Positions 16,875-25,930 are shown, counted from the first letter of the stretch. The stretch is DNA of 64,000 nucleotides from Clostridia bacterium (GCA_017509065.1 JAFWQM010000217.1:62001-126000); one strand, 5' to 3'. The notes: generated from the sequence alone by a model not told the origin. Numbers and translations are program-made.

Positions 16875-17990
16875 ATGAGACCACAGGAATGCAGTATCCT
16901 GATTCCATCCCTTTCCCCGGACGAGCGCCTGCCCGCCTATGTGAAAGAGCTGCTGGCCGCGGATTTCGGCCTGATCCTCGTGGTGGACGACGGTTCCAGC
17001 GCGGAGTATCAGAAGTTTTTTGACGAGATCGCCGGGTGGGAGCGCTGCCATGTGCTGCATCACGAGGTGAACAAAGGGAAAGGCGCGGCCCTGCGCACCG
17101 GGTTTGCGTATCTGAAACAGCACACGAAGCTGAAAGGCATGATTACAGCGGACTCCGACGGGCAGCACACCGTGCCGGATACGCTGAAACTGACTGCGGA
17201 GCTGGGCGAAAAGGAAGAACTGTTATTGGGCAGCAGGGACTTTTCCAGGAATAATCCCAACGTTCCGCCCAAATCCCGCTTCGGCAACCGCATGACCAGC
17301 GGCGTGTTCCGGGTACTGTACGGCCAGTGGCTGCCTGACACCCAGACCGGCCTGCGCGCGTTTCCCAGGAGCCTGACGGACTTTATGCTGTCCGTTACCG
17401 GCGACCGGTTCGAGTATGAAATGAACATGCTCATCCAGGCCAGCAATCAGAAAATCCCCATCCGGGCTGTCACCATCGAAACCATCTATCACGAGGAAAA
17501 CAAGGGCACCCACTTTCATCCCATCCGCGACTCCTGGCGCATCTACAAACTGCTCCTTGGCAGCTTCTTCCGCTACAGCGCGGCGAGCATCATTTCCTTC
17601 CTGATTGATTATCTGATCCTCTCGCTTATGATGTTCTGGGTGTTTAAGGACAGGCCGGACATCACGCTGCTCGGCATCCCCTTCAGCTTCAAGGCGCTGG
17701 TGGCGACGCCTATCGCCCGCGTCTGCTCCGCGCCGCTCAACTTCCTGCTGAACAAGAATTTCGTGTTCCAGACGAAAAACGCGCCCGGCGCGGTGAGGCG
17801 ATATATCATTCTGGCGGTGTGCGCTTTGGTCATCACCACGTTCGTATTCGGCTTCCTCGATCATTATGTCCACACAAATTTCCTGCATATCCTGCTCAAA
17901 ATCGTCATCGACGTGGCGATGTACGTGATCAACTACCGCATCCAGAAAGCCTGGGTCTTTCCCGCTGAGAAAGTGAAAGGAGAACAATAA
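16875..17990 (+). CDS. Glycosyltransferase family 2 fused to GtrA-like membrane domain
   Basis: 371 aa. GT2 catalytic domain (about 1-215) with VVDDGSSAEY and metal-binding ADSDGQH; its layout resembles dolichyl/undecaprenyl-phosphate hexose synthases. Residues about 225-365 have four hydrophobic segments of the GtrA type, thought to help move lipid-linked sugars across the membrane. Start at 16875 follows AAAGGAG. Likely supplies an undecaprenyl-phosphate sugar for envelope glycosylation; the sugar is unknown. Two nt before the next gene. Confidence 0.9.
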   Translation: MRPQECSILIPSLSPDERLPAYVKELLAADFGLILVVDDGSSAEYQKFFDEIAGWERCHVLHHEVNKGKGAALRTGFAYLKQHTKLKGMITADSDGQHTVPDTLKLTAELGEKEELLLGSRDFSRNNPNVPPKSRFGNRMTSGVFRVLYGQWLPDTQTGLRAFPRSLTDFMLSVTGDRFEYEMNMLIQASNQKIPIRAVTIETIYHEENKGTHFHPIRDSWRIYKLLLGSFFRYSAASIISFLIDYLILSLMMFWVFKDRPDITLLGIPFSFKALVATPIARVCSAPLNFLLNKNFVFQTKNAPGAVRRYIILAVCALVITTFVFGFLDHYVHTNFLHILLKIVIDVAMYVINYRIQKAWVFPAEKVKGEQ

Positions 17991-17991
17991 A

Positions 17992-18987
17992 ATGATCATG
18001 CCTCTTCGTATTCTTTTGGCGCTGCTTTGCGCCGTCATGGTGGTGTCTTCCGCCTTTGTGATTTCGTCTCCCACTATCCTGGAGGACGCCCTCTGGGAAA
18101 TGCAGGAGCAGCTGGACAGCGAAGCGGAGGAAAGCGGATTTCTCTCCCTTTTCGTTGCCTCCGCCCGCGCAGAAGCGGTAGAATCGGAATACTCCCTTCC
18201 GATTGATACTTCCGCTGGCATGAAGCCCGACACCTCCCTCTTTACCCCCGACGGATACGAGGACGCTTCCATCCGCGTGCAGATGGAGACCCGCGAGGAA
18301 AACGGCGTGGTGTGGCGCATTGCGTGGGTAGAGGTCGCTTCCCCGACCCAGCTACGCACCGCTTACGCGGGCAAGACCATCAAGAAGGACACCACCGGCC
18401 TGGTCACGGTGATGGCAAAGCAGCATAACGCCATCGTGGCTATCAACGGCGACAACTACACCAACGAAAAGGCCAAGCACAGCTTCATCTACCGCATGGG
18501 TGAAAAGCGGCAGGACAAGCTGAACAAGCAGAAGGACATTCTCATCATCGACGAAAACGGCGATTTCCATACTTTTATCAAATCCGCAGGCGCGGATAAG
18601 TTTGAAAAGGATACCGGCCATCAGATCATTAACGCTTTCATGTTCGGCCCCGCGCTAGTGCAGAACGGCGAAGTGCTCAAACTGGATAAGGAATACAATT
18701 TCAACCCCAACGGTCGCGAGCCCCGCTGCGCCATTGGCCAGCTGGACACACTGAGCTACGTGCTGGTCATCGCGGACGGGCGCGGCAATTCTGGCTCGGA
18801 CGGCGCGACCCACCAGGAGCTGGCGGAATTCATGGCGTCCCTCGGTTGCCGCGAAGCCTACAACCTGGACGGCGGCAACAGCGCCATCATGGTGTACAAC
18901 AACGAAATCTACAACTATAAAGCCAGGGAGCGCGACGTGGCCGACGTGATTTACTTCGCCACCGCTGTGCCCTCGGAGGGAAAATAA
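17992..18987 (+). CDS. Phosphodiester glycosidase (NAGPA-like) secreted protein
   Basis: 331 aa. N-terminal signal/anchor about 4-28. The C-terminal 200 residues match the NAGPA-type phosphodiester glycosidase fold: NDNYTNE-like AINGDNY, GREPRCAIGQ, VIADGRG and the signature YNLDGGNSAIMVYN. The family includes the human uncovering enzyme and bacterial exopolysaccharide-associated proteins that cleave sugar-1-phosphodiester links. AAAGGAG precedes the ATG by 9 nt. Position between a lipid-sugar glycosyltransferase and an Lgt-like protein suggests envelope glycan trimming. Confidence 0.85.
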   Translation: MIMPLRILLALLCAVMVVSSAFVISSPTILEDALWEMQEQLDSEAEESGFLSLFVASARAEAVESEYSLPIDTSAGMKPDTSLFTPDGYEDASIRVQMETREENGVVWRIAWVEVASPTQLRTAYAGKTIKKDTTGLVTVMAKQHNAIVAINGDNYTNEKAKHSFIYRMGEKRQDKLNKQKDILIIDENGDFHTFIKSAGADKFEKDTGHQIINAFMFGPALVQNGEVLKLDKEYNFNPNGREPRCAIGQLDTLSYVLVIADGRGNSGSDGATHQELAEFMASLGCREAYNLDGGNSAIMVYNNEIYNYKARERDVADVIYFATAVPSEGK

Positions 18988-18989
18988 CC

Positions 18990-19943
18990 GTGTTCGCATT
19001 GCGTGAGGACGCCCCGAAATCCGTTTTTCTGGGCGTGGAAATGTATTCGTTCGGGCTGTATGTGGCCCTGGGCTTGGCGCTGAGCTTGATTCTGCTCGCT
19101 TTGCTCCTGCGTCGGGCGAAATGGAAGCAGGGCACTACCGCTCTGACCGGCGTGCTATCGATGGCCTGTGGGTTCGTGGTGTCCCGCTTGTTTTTCGGAT
19201 TCATGGATGAATCCCTGGGACAGACCATGCCGCTGTGGGCCGTGCTGCGGGTGAATACCGGCGGCTATTCCATGATGGGCGCGCTGATCGGCGCTTGTAT
19301 CGGCGCGGTGTTTTCCGCGAAGCTCACGAAGCAGAGTCCTGCCCGTATGCTGGATTTCCTGGCCCCGTGCTTGCTGCTGTTCGCCGCCTGCGAGCGAATG
19401 GGGGAGGGCTGCGTCGAGGAATTCGGCGTCAGCCGCTTCCTGTCTGATGAGCTTTTCAAGGGCTCCTTCCTGGCGCGTGAAACGGATTTCGGCCTGCGGC
19501 TGAACACCTACATCATCGAATCCACCGTGATGCTTTTCCTGGCGTTGTTCCTATTCCTGGATATTTCACCGAAGCGCCGCGCGGGGGACACCTTCATCAA
19601 ATTCATGCTGCTCTTCGGCGGGACGCAGATATTACTCGAAAGCCTGCGGTACGACCAGCATATGACCGTCAAAGCGTATGTGAAGCTGCAGCAGGTGATG
19701 GCGATCATGCTGCTTGGCGCGGGCATCATCACGCTGGCCATTCGGAACTGGCATAAGAAAAAAGGTCTGGCCATCGCCGCGCTGGTTTCCATCCCGATTT
19801 GCGTCGGCGCGGGCGTGGGCATTGAATTCATGATCGACCGCACGGCTGTGAGCCATTATCTGCTCTACGCCGCATTCCTGGTTGTGGTCGGCGTGCTGGT
19901 TGGCTTCGGGTTGAAACTGAGGAAGGAGACCGCGAAAGCATGA
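18990..19943 (+). CDS. Lgt-like (prolipoprotein diacylglyceryl transferase-related) membrane protein
   Basis: 317 aa with about seven hydrophobic segments; GTG start after GGAGGG. The order of segments, the N-terminal YSFGLYVALGLALSL and the glycine-rich GGYSMMGALIGA correspond to the Lgt family (YGL and GGLSSHGG in true Lgt). However the Lgt signature with its essential R and N is seen only as ERMGEGCVEEF, and the loop HxGG histidine is M/Y here. It may be a divergent Lgt or a paralogue with another substrate. Its 3' end overlaps ynzC (ATGA). Confidence 0.65.
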   Translation: MFALREDAPKSVFLGVEMYSFGLYVALGLALSLILLALLLRRAKWKQGTTALTGVLSMACGFVVSRLFFGFMDESLGQTMPLWAVLRVNTGGYSMMGALIGACIGAVFSAKLTKQSPARMLDFLAPCLLLFAACERMGEGCVEEFGVSRFLSDELFKGSFLARETDFGLRLNTYIIESTVMLFLALFLFLDISPKRRAGDTFIKFMLLFGGTQILLESLRYDQHMTVKAYVKLQQVMAIMLLGAGIITLAIRNWHKKKGLAIAALVSIPICVGAGVGIEFMIDRTAVSHYLLYAAFLVVVGVLVGFGLKLRKETAKA

Positions 19944-20152
19944 ACAAACAGGACATTGATCGCATCAACGAACTGGCCCGAAAGAAAAAGACAGTGGGCC
20001 TCACCGCATCAGAAGCGGAAGAGCAGCAGCGCCTCCGCCGGCAGTATATTGACGAATTCAAAGCGAACCTGAAAGACACCCTCGATCAGGTCTATATCGA
20101 GCGCGAGGACGGCACCTACGAAAAACTGAAAAAGAAACCGCCGGTAAATTGA
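19940..20152 (+). CDS. DUF896 / YnzC-like small cytosolic protein
   Basis: 70 aa. Matches the YnzC family layout: DIDRINELARKKKTVGLTASEAEEQQRLRRQYI, then EFKANLKDTLDQVYIE. Two-helix protein of unknown role, widespread in Firmicutes. Its ATG overlaps the stop of the Lgt-like gene, and a terminator follows, so it closes the operon. Confidence 0.92.
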   Translation: MNKQDIDRINELARKKKTVGLTASEAEEQQRLRRQYIDEFKANLKDTLDQVYIEREDGTYEKLKKKPPVN

Positions 20153-20175
20153 AATAATCTGATCAGTAGTTTTGG

Positions 20176-20214
20176 ACGCGGATCCCCTTGAACAAAGAGG
20201 GTTTCCGCGTTTTT
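20176..20214 (+). terminator. Rho-independent terminator after the YnzC-like gene
   Basis: Stem ACGCGGATCCCC against GAGGGTTTCCGCGT, then TTTT. The loop is AACAAA-like. Confidence 0.85.
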
Positions 20215-20303
20215 GCTTGCTTTTGTACGGCGGTTCAATTTTGCGGCAGCGTGAATATGCAATGCGGACTGCACTTTTTTACATTTTCGTTTCGTCCTTA
20301 TGA

Positions 20304-20332
20304 TTGACATTCCAGCCGGTTTGGATTATCAT
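20304..20332 (+). promoter_or_regulatory. Predicted promoter of the SdrD-B-like gene
   Basis: Perfect -35 TTGACA, 17 nt spacer, -10 TATCAT; leader of about 75 nt. Confidence 0.7.
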
Positions 20333-20411
20333 GGTAGAGGTATTCTTATGCTTTCCGCCGGGGCGGCGCTTCCGGCGCGGATTCATGCGATAAAAGATGG
20401 AGGCTCGGTTT

Positions 20412-23400
20412 ATGCGCGAGTTACAGAAGCGTGGTTGGATCGTACTGTTTGGCTGTCTGCTGTTTCTTTTCCTGAGCGCTGCCGGCGCTCTGGCGGAATG
20501 CCGGTTAGGCGGAACCATTTGGGTGGAAAAGACCGTGGACGGCGTATACCAGAGCGACGAGGGTGTCTATAACTCCGGCGCGAAAATCACGCTGGAGAAG
20601 CGGAATGCTTCCGGCGAGAGCGACCGGTATACCTTCGTCACGTCCGACCAGAGCGGCAATTATTTGTTTTCCGGGCTGAAAGCCGGTGAATACCGGCTGC
20701 GCGTTGAGGCGGGAAGCGAATACCGCTTTACCATGCATGGTACGGGCAGCAGCGTTCTTCCCGCACAGGGTTCAATCGGTTATACGCCGTATTTCACCCT
20801 GCAGGATGGCATCAGCCTGAGAATGAACATTGGCCTGACGAGAAGCAATTCCGCCGTATCCCTGGTGGCGTTCCTTGACGAAAACGCCAACGGCGGGCGC
20901 ATGCAGCAGGAAACGCTGGTGCAGGGCGTGCAGGCCGAGCTTTTGTATGAGTACGCAGGCGAAACCTACGTGGTTGCCAACACCATTTCCAATTTTCAGG
21001 GCGAAGCTGCGTTCCGCGAGCTGTCGCCCGGAACCTACAAGGTGCGCGTGACCCTGCCCAACAACCTTGTGATCGGCCCGATCGGCCAGAAAATCAACAC
21101 ATTCTATAACTGCTTCTACGCAAACGCCGACGGCACCGGTATTTCCGCCGCTTTCACCGTCGCCCCCAAGGAAGGCGTTGGCATGGGCGTTGGCATGGTG
21201 CGCTCCGGGTCGCTTTCGGGCAAGGTGTGGTACGACGCCAATTTCAACGGCAGGTGGGACGCGGATGAAGCCGGCCTGACCGAGGCGGTGGTGGCGCTGT
21301 ATTCGTCTTCGCTCGGCTTGCTTCGCACGGTTTCTCCCAATCAGCAGGGGGAATTTGTTTTCCAGAACCTGCAGTCCGGCCAATACCAACTGGGCTTCCA
21401 GCTGCCAGAAGGCATGGTGTTTACGTATCCCGGCGTGTCGCTGATCTCTGAAACCGCCAGCCAGGCGGCTGTCGGCGTGTCTGTGCAGGTTGGCATTACC
21501 ACCAACGTCGGCAGCGTTGGCGCGATTCCGAGCGCGGGGCTTTCGCTGTATATTTATCAGGATGTGGACCAGAACGGTGAACCGGATGAAAACGACGCTC
21601 CTGTTTACGGTGCGCAGATCACCGCGTACCAGGGCGGCAGAGCGATCGAAACGGTATATACCGACGATCTGGGGAAAGCGGTTTTCCATTCGCTGCGCGG
21701 CGGCGAAACCGTGATCTCCGCTATGCTGCCGGGCGGATATGTGTTCAGCCCCGGCCAGGACCAGCTGTTCAGCGTTTCCGGCGCGCAGAATACCGCCGAA
21801 GCAACCGTTTTTCTGGACAGCGCGCAGGGAAGCGCTTCTTACTCCGCGGGGGTGACAATGACCGGGTCGATCACCGGCACTGTGTTTGAGGACACCAACA
21901 GCTCAGGCGTGTATCAGGCAGGTGCGGCCTTTGTGCCTGGCATCACGGTGCAGGCTGTGGATCAGAATGGAAACGTTCAGGCGCAGACACAGACCGATTA
22001 CAGCGGCGTCTACAGCTTCGGTTCCCTCCTTCCCGGTGTGTACTCCGTGCGTTTCCTGCTGTCTGACGATTATGTGGCGTCTTCCTCGCCCGCGGAAGCG
22101 CAGGGCATGTACAGCCATATCACCTTCCAGACGCCCGAATACGGCCAGACCGACACGGTGTCTGTTTTTCCTGGTCAGCAGGCCGCGGGCATCGACGGCG
22201 GCGTGTTCCGCGCCGGACGGGTGGACGGCTATGTATTGATCGACGATGAATATGCCCCCGCCAACACCGGCCTTTCCGGTGTGAATGTGGTGCTGCTTAA
22301 TGAAAACGGCCAGCCCGCTTCCGCTTACAGCTACGGCGTCACCGATGGCAACGGCTATTTCTTCATCAAGGGTGTGCTGCCCGGCACGTATTCCGTCAAT
22401 TATATCATGCCGGACAACGGCCAGTTCATCTCCCCCCGCACGATGGAAAAACAGTGGGCCTCTCCCGCGTTCACCACGGAAAGCGGCTCGGAGATCCATA
22501 TGACGACGCTGTTTGGCATTTACAATTCTTCCCTGTCGGGCAGGATCATTTACGACGCCATCGACACCGATGAAAACTTCAGCGCTCTGATTTCCCTCTC
22601 CGGCCAGCGTTCGCGCCAGGCGTTCCAGATCCACGCCCAGCCGGACGGCTCCTACGCCTTCAACAACTTAAAGCCCGACACCTACGTGCTGCAGGTCATG
22701 CTGCCCGATTATCTGGTGTTCGGGCAGACGGAAGGCTCGCCCGTCGAGGCCACCGCCTCCTCTACCGCCACCGCCACGATTTCCTTTTCCATGGGCGAAC
22801 AGAAGACCGACGCCAATATCCTGGCTTCTCTGCCCGTCACCGTGTCCGGCACCGTGTATTACGACGACAACATGTCCGGTCAGATGGATGCGGGCGAATA
22901 CGGCGCGGAAGGGCGCAGTGTTTCCCTGTGGCGGAATAATGAAGAAGCGGCCTTCGCCGTCACCGATGAGAATGGCGCGTTCATCATGGAGCATCTGATC
23001 CCCGCGGATTACGAGCTGCGCATCGGCATGGACGATAACGAAGTGCTGGTGAACGTTGATGGCGCGCGGCAGCAGGAGGAAAGCTGGACGGTGCCGCTCA
23101 GCGCGCGGAGCGATACCGGCGTGGTGCTGCCGATGATGCGCTATTCTTCCGTTGCAGGCCAGATGTGGAGCTTGGACGGCAGCATGAACGGCGTGGACGG
23201 GCTGGCGGTTTATCTGCTGGACGAAAACGGCATGACCGTCGCTTCCGCCATGACCGATTCTTTCGGCGCTTACGCCTTTAACCGCCTGCTGCCCGGCACC
23301 TATACACTGTCCGCGACCCTGCCCCTTGGGCATCTGTATGCCAGGGAGCAGGACACCGGCAGCCGGGAAAGCTATATCCAGGGCAATCCCGACGGTTCTC

Positions 23401-23891
23401 CCAAGCCCATTCCCTTTGACCTGCCCATGGGAGAGGAGCTCTCCGGCGTGGATATCGGCATGGGCGCGATGGGCGAAATCGGCGACCGCGCATGGCTCGA
23501 CGAAAACGGCAACGGTATGCAGGATGTGGGCGAGCCCTACCTGCCCGGCATCAGAATCGAATTGTACCAGCATGGCGAAAAAATCGCCGAAACGGTCACG
23601 AATGAATATGGCAAGTATATGATCTCCGACATTTACCCGGGTGAATACGAAATGCGCGTGACTATGCCCGCGGAACTCAAAGCCACTGTGCGGCAGACTG
23701 AATTCCCGCTGGTGGCCAGCATCCTTCCGCAGGAAAAAGGAACCACCATCACCGTTCCTTCCGTGATCGTGCCCAGCGGCGGGCGGAATCTGCACTGCGA
23801 CCTCGGCTTCCAGCTGCGCAAAAAGGGTGTGTATCCTGAATCCATGAATCAGATTCCCGTGAAGGACTGGCGGCCCTATTCCGAACGGTAA
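20412..23891 (+). CDS. Large secreted protein with ten SdrD-B-like repeats
   Basis: 1159 aa. Start at 20412 follows GATGGAGG. Signal peptide about 1-28 (GALAE). I count ten prealbumin/SdrD-B-like modules of about 100 aa, each with a W/Y-x-D-x-N-x-(N)G calcium-loop-like strand, a V/I-x-L strand, a (D/N)xxGxYxF turn and an (L/I)xPGxYxxxxxxP end; the last (DENGNGMQDVGEPYLPG) is closest to consensus. No LPXTG motif, membrane tail or S-layer homology domain at the C-terminus (ends RPYSER). Probably a soluble or non-covalently held extracellular fibre or adhesin. Calcium binding is inference. Confidence 0.85.
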   Translation: MRELQKRGWIVLFGCLLFLFLSAAGALAECRLGGTIWVEKTVDGVYQSDEGVYNSGAKITLEKRNASGESDRYTFVTSDQSGNYLFSGLKAGEYRLRVEAGSEYRFTMHGTGSSVLPAQGSIGYTPYFTLQDGISLRMNIGLTRSNSAVSLVAFLDENANGGRMQQETLVQGVQAELLYEYAGETYVVANTISNFQGEAAFRELSPGTYKVRVTLPNNLVIGPIGQKINTFYNCFYANADGTGISAAFTVAPKEGVGMGVGMVRSGSLSGKVWYDANFNGRWDADEAGLTEAVVALYSSSLGLLRTVSPNQQGEFVFQNLQSGQYQLGFQLPEGMVFTYPGVSLISETASQAAVGVSVQVGITTNVGSVGAIPSAGLSLYIYQDVDQNGEPDENDAPVYGAQITAYQGGRAIETVYTDDLGKAVFHSLRGGETVISAMLPGGYVFSPGQDQLFSVSGAQNTAEATVFLDSAQGSASYSAGVTMTGSITGTVFEDTNSSGVYQAGAAFVPGITVQAVDQNGNVQAQTQTDYSGVYSFGSLLPGVYSVRFLLSDDYVASSSPAEAQGMYSHITFQTPEYGQTDTVSVFPGQQAAGIDGGVFRAGRVDGYVLIDDEYAPANTGLSGVNVVLLNENGQPASAYSYGVTDGNGYFFIKGVLPGTYSVNYIMPDNGQFISPRTMEKQWASPAFTTESGSEIHMTTLFGIYNSSLSGRIIYDAIDTDENFSALISLSGQRSRQAFQIHAQPDGSYAFNNLKPDTYVLQVMLPDYLVFGQTEGSPVEATASSTATATISFSMGEQKTDANILASLPVTVSGTVYYDDNMSGQMDAGEYGAEGRSVSLWRNNEEAAFAVTDENGAFIMEHLIPADYELRIGMDDNEVLVNVDGARQQEESWTVPLSARSDTGVVLPMMRYSSVAGQMWSLDGSMNGVDGLAVYLLDENGMTVASAMTDSFGAYAFNRLLPGTYTLSATLPLGHLYAREQDTGSRESYIQGNPDGSPKPIPFDLPMGEELSGVDIGMGAMGEIGDRAWLDENGNGMQDVGEPYLPGIRIELYQHGEKIAETVTNEYGKYMISDIYPGEYEMRVTMPAELKATVRQTEFPLVASILPQEKGTTITVPSVIVPSGGRNLHCDLGFQLRKKGVYPESMNQIPVKDWRPYSER

Positions 23892-23897
23892 ACAGGA

Positions 23898-24335
23898 ATG
23901 GAAACGCGCCGGGACAAAACCAAAAATGGCAAGGCGCGCCGTGTATTCGCGGCGCGCCTTGCTGTCGTATGCGCGTTTGCGGTCTGCGCGGGCGTCCTTT
24001 TGTTTGAGGGAGCGGAGTATACGCTGTCCTTCCGCCGGGAAAGCATGCCCGTTACGGCTTCGGCGGGGACTGCGGAGCGCCTTATAGCCGATGAACCCGA
24101 CGGGCGAATGGATATCAATGCTGCCGAAGCAGAAGATTTGATGACGGTGCCCGGGATCGGCCCAGCGCTGGCGCGGGGCATCCTGACGCTTCGGGAAGAG
24201 CGCGGCGGATTCCGCCTGCTGGAAGAGCTGATGGATGTAAACGGCATCGGGGAAAAGCGGTTCATGGCGCTGAAAGAATTCTTCTTCTGTCCGATGCAGG
24301 GGAATTACCTGCCCGCCAGTCCGCCAAGCTTCTGA
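23898..24335 (+). CDS. comEA: ComEA-like helix-hairpin-helix DNA-binding protein
   Basis: 145 aa. Basic N-terminus, one membrane segment (about 19-40), a short spacer, then a tandem HhH domain (about 73-132): MDINAAEAEDLMTVPGIGPALARGIL and LMDVNGIGEKRF. This is the ComEA layout, the membrane-bound receptor for incoming DNA in transformation. The SLBB domain found in many ComEA proteins is absent. Its end overlaps the convergent Nudix gene by 31 bp. The comEC partner is 3.3 kb away on the other strand. Confidence 0.82.
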   Translation: METRRDKTKNGKARRVFAARLAVVCAFAVCAGVLLFEGAEYTLSFRRESMPVTASAGTAERLIADEPDGRMDINAAEAEDLMTVPGIGPALARGILTLREERGGFRLLEELMDVNGIGEKRFMALKEFFFCPMQGNYLPASPPSF

Positions 24336-24877
24336 TTCAGCTTCTGATACACCCTGTTGACCATCCAGGGTTCGGAGCAGTTCTTCAGCGCGTCTTCGAG
24401 CGTGAACCAGCGAACGTCGGCATTCTCGTCGGTTTTGGCGCGGATGGGTTCATTTTCGTCAGCCATGAGGAGATACGTCACGTTCAGGTGCAAGTGGCTC
24501 GGCACATAGCGACCGCGCTTTTCGTGGCCGTCCACGGTGAGAATTTCAATGGAAAAGATGTCAGCGGTCATGATCGACGCGTGAATGCCCGTTTCCTCCC
24601 GCGCTTCCCGCAGGGCGACGGCCGGCAAATCCCTGTCCCCGTCCGCATGGCCGCCCGTCCAGGCCCATGCGTTGTAGATGTTATGGTACGCCATGAGCAC
24701 TTTTGTGCGCTCCCGGTTCACGATCCAGGAGGACGCGGTAAAGTGCATCACTTCGTTTTCCCGGGTAAACGGGTCGGGAGAAGCGGAAAAAGCCGTCCGC
24801 ATGATTTCCCTGTCCCGCGCTTCCTGCTCGTTCCAGGGGCGGTATTCGTCCAACGCTTTCATCAGATCGTAGCTCAT
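24305..24877 (-). CDS. Nudix hydrolase
   Basis: 190 aa. Nudix box GGHADGDRDLPAVALREAREETG at about 74-96. It begins MSYDLMKALDEYRPWNEQEARDREIM, a form typical of a large group of Clostridia Nudix proteins of unknown substrate (IPP-isomerase-like in length). Start at 24877 follows AAGAAGGAAAGCG. Convergent overlap of 31 bp with comEA leaves no room for a terminator. Confidence 0.85.
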   Translation of the reverse strand: MSYDLMKALDEYRPWNEQEARDREIMRTAFSASPDPFTRENEVMHFTASSWIVNRERTKVLMAYHNIYNAWAWTGGHADGDRDLPAVALREAREETGIHASIMTADIFSIEILTVDGHEKRGRYVPSHLHLNVTYLLMADENEPIRAKTDENADVRWFTLEDALKNCSEPWMVNRVYQKLNQKLGGLAGR

Positions 24878-24936
24878 AACGCTTTCCTTCTTCTTTATCG
24901 TATCTTCGATGGTGAAAAACCCGGCTTCCTTTGATG

Positions 24937-24965
24937 ATTATAACAACAATCCAATTAATCCGCAA
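24937..24965 (-). promoter_or_regulatory. Predicted promoter of the Nudix gene, overlapping the noc stem-loop
   Basis: TTGCGG, 17 nt, TATAAT on the minus strand. The -35 lies in the downstream arm of the stem-loop that spans the noc stop codon. Confidence 0.65.
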
Positions 24966-24986
24966 GCTCATTTTCGCTTGCGGATT
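24957..24986 (-). repeat. Stem-loop spanning the noc stop codon
   Basis: 11-bp perfect arms AATCCGCAAGC/GCTTGCGGATT with an 8-nt loop that holds the noc TGA. The sequence after it on the minus strand is AATTGG, so termination would be weak. Confidence 0.7.
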
Positions 24987-25771
24987 TTGATGTTTACGGT
25001 GATCCAGCCGTCATCCTCGCCAGTATCGGCCTGTACGTCCATACCGGCGGTTTGCATGTTCTCAACAATGCTGTGAATTGCGTTCACGTAAAGCCGCGGT
25101 TCCCAAACCACGGAAATGATTTTTCGTTTGGGTGGGGCATCGGCCCCGCGGTTCAGTGCTTTTTCCACCAGCGCTTCCGTTTCGCGGGGGGATAGACGCA
25201 GAAGCGCTGAACGCAGAGCGATATTCAGTTGCTGTTCTGCGTCCGTCAGGGGCAGCAGCGCTCTTGCGTGGCGTTCGCTTAAGCCCTGCTCGCGGATCAG
25301 CGCCCGGGTTTCTGGGGGCAGCTGCAGCAGCCGCGCCTTTCTTTCCGCCCAGTCCGCGCTTTCTCCCACCAGCTGAGAAATGACCTCAGGCGGTGTACCG
25401 CTTGCTTCCAGCGCGGCGCAGGCTTCTGCCTGATCAAGAAAATGAAGTGGCTCAAACTGGCTGTTTTCCAGCATCGAATACAGCGCCGCTTCACATTCGG
25501 TCACTTGCAGCACAAACGCGTCGATGTAGGAAAAGCCAAGCATTAGGCACGCCTGGAATCGGCGCTCGCCCAGCACGATTTCATATCCGCTGTCTGCCCT
25601 CCGGACGGTAATGGGCTGCAAAAGGCCGTAATGCCGGATGGAAGAAGCCAATTCCAGCAGCTTCTGTTCGTCCTCTCCGCCACGCCGTGCCGCGGGCCGG
25701 GAATGGATCAGGGATATTGGCACGTAATACACCGCCCGATAGCTCGGCTGTATTTCCCGCAAAACGCTCAT
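24968..25771 (-). CDS. noc: ParB/Noc-family chromosome-binding protein
   Basis: 267 aa. ParB N-terminal CTPase motifs are visible: YVPISLIHSRPAARR, a GLLQPITVR strand, GERRFQA (box II) and ENSQFEPLHFLDQAEA (box III). The central helix-turn-helix includes TPPEVISQLVGES and LSERHARALLPL. No parA gene is adjacent, and it lies directly after rsmG as noc does in Bacillus, so Noc (nucleoid occlusion) is more likely than partition ParB. Start at 25771 follows GGAGGAACACGC. Its true binding site is unknown. Confidence 0.85.
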   Translation of the reverse strand: MSVLREIQPSYRAVYYVPISLIHSRPAARRGGEDEQKLLELASSIRHYGLLQPITVRRADSGYEIVLGERRFQACLMLGFSYIDAFVLQVTECEAALYSMLENSQFEPLHFLDQAEACAALEASGTPPEVISQLVGESADWAERKARLLQLPPETRALIREQGLSERHARALLPLTDAEQQLNIALRSALLRLSPRETEALVEKALNRGADAPPKRKIISVVWEPRLYVNAIHSIVENMQTAGMDVQADTGEDDGWITVNIKIRKRK

Positions 25772-25846
25772 GCGTGTTCCTCCGGTATCAAAACGACTGG
25801 TATGACAGCGTAAAAAAGCGCGTCCTGCATGTGATTCTGCAAAGAA

Positions 25847-25881
25847 CAAAAATCCTCCTGCCGAAGAACAGGCGGAGGATG
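25847..25881 (-). terminator. Rho-independent terminator between rsmG and noc
   Basis: Minus strand: ATCCTCCGCC, 8-nt loop, GGCAGGAGGAT, then TTTTTGTTC. It implies noc is made by read-through or by its own promoter. Confidence 0.85.
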
Positions 25882-25930
25882 CGTCAATCGTATGACGAAA
25901 AACGACAGCTTGCGGGAAAAAGCGCCGCCG

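Noticed and set aside
25750..25765. Noc-binding-site-like TATTTCCCG inside the noc gene
   Set aside because: Only half of the palindrome is present and it is explained by the coding sequence.
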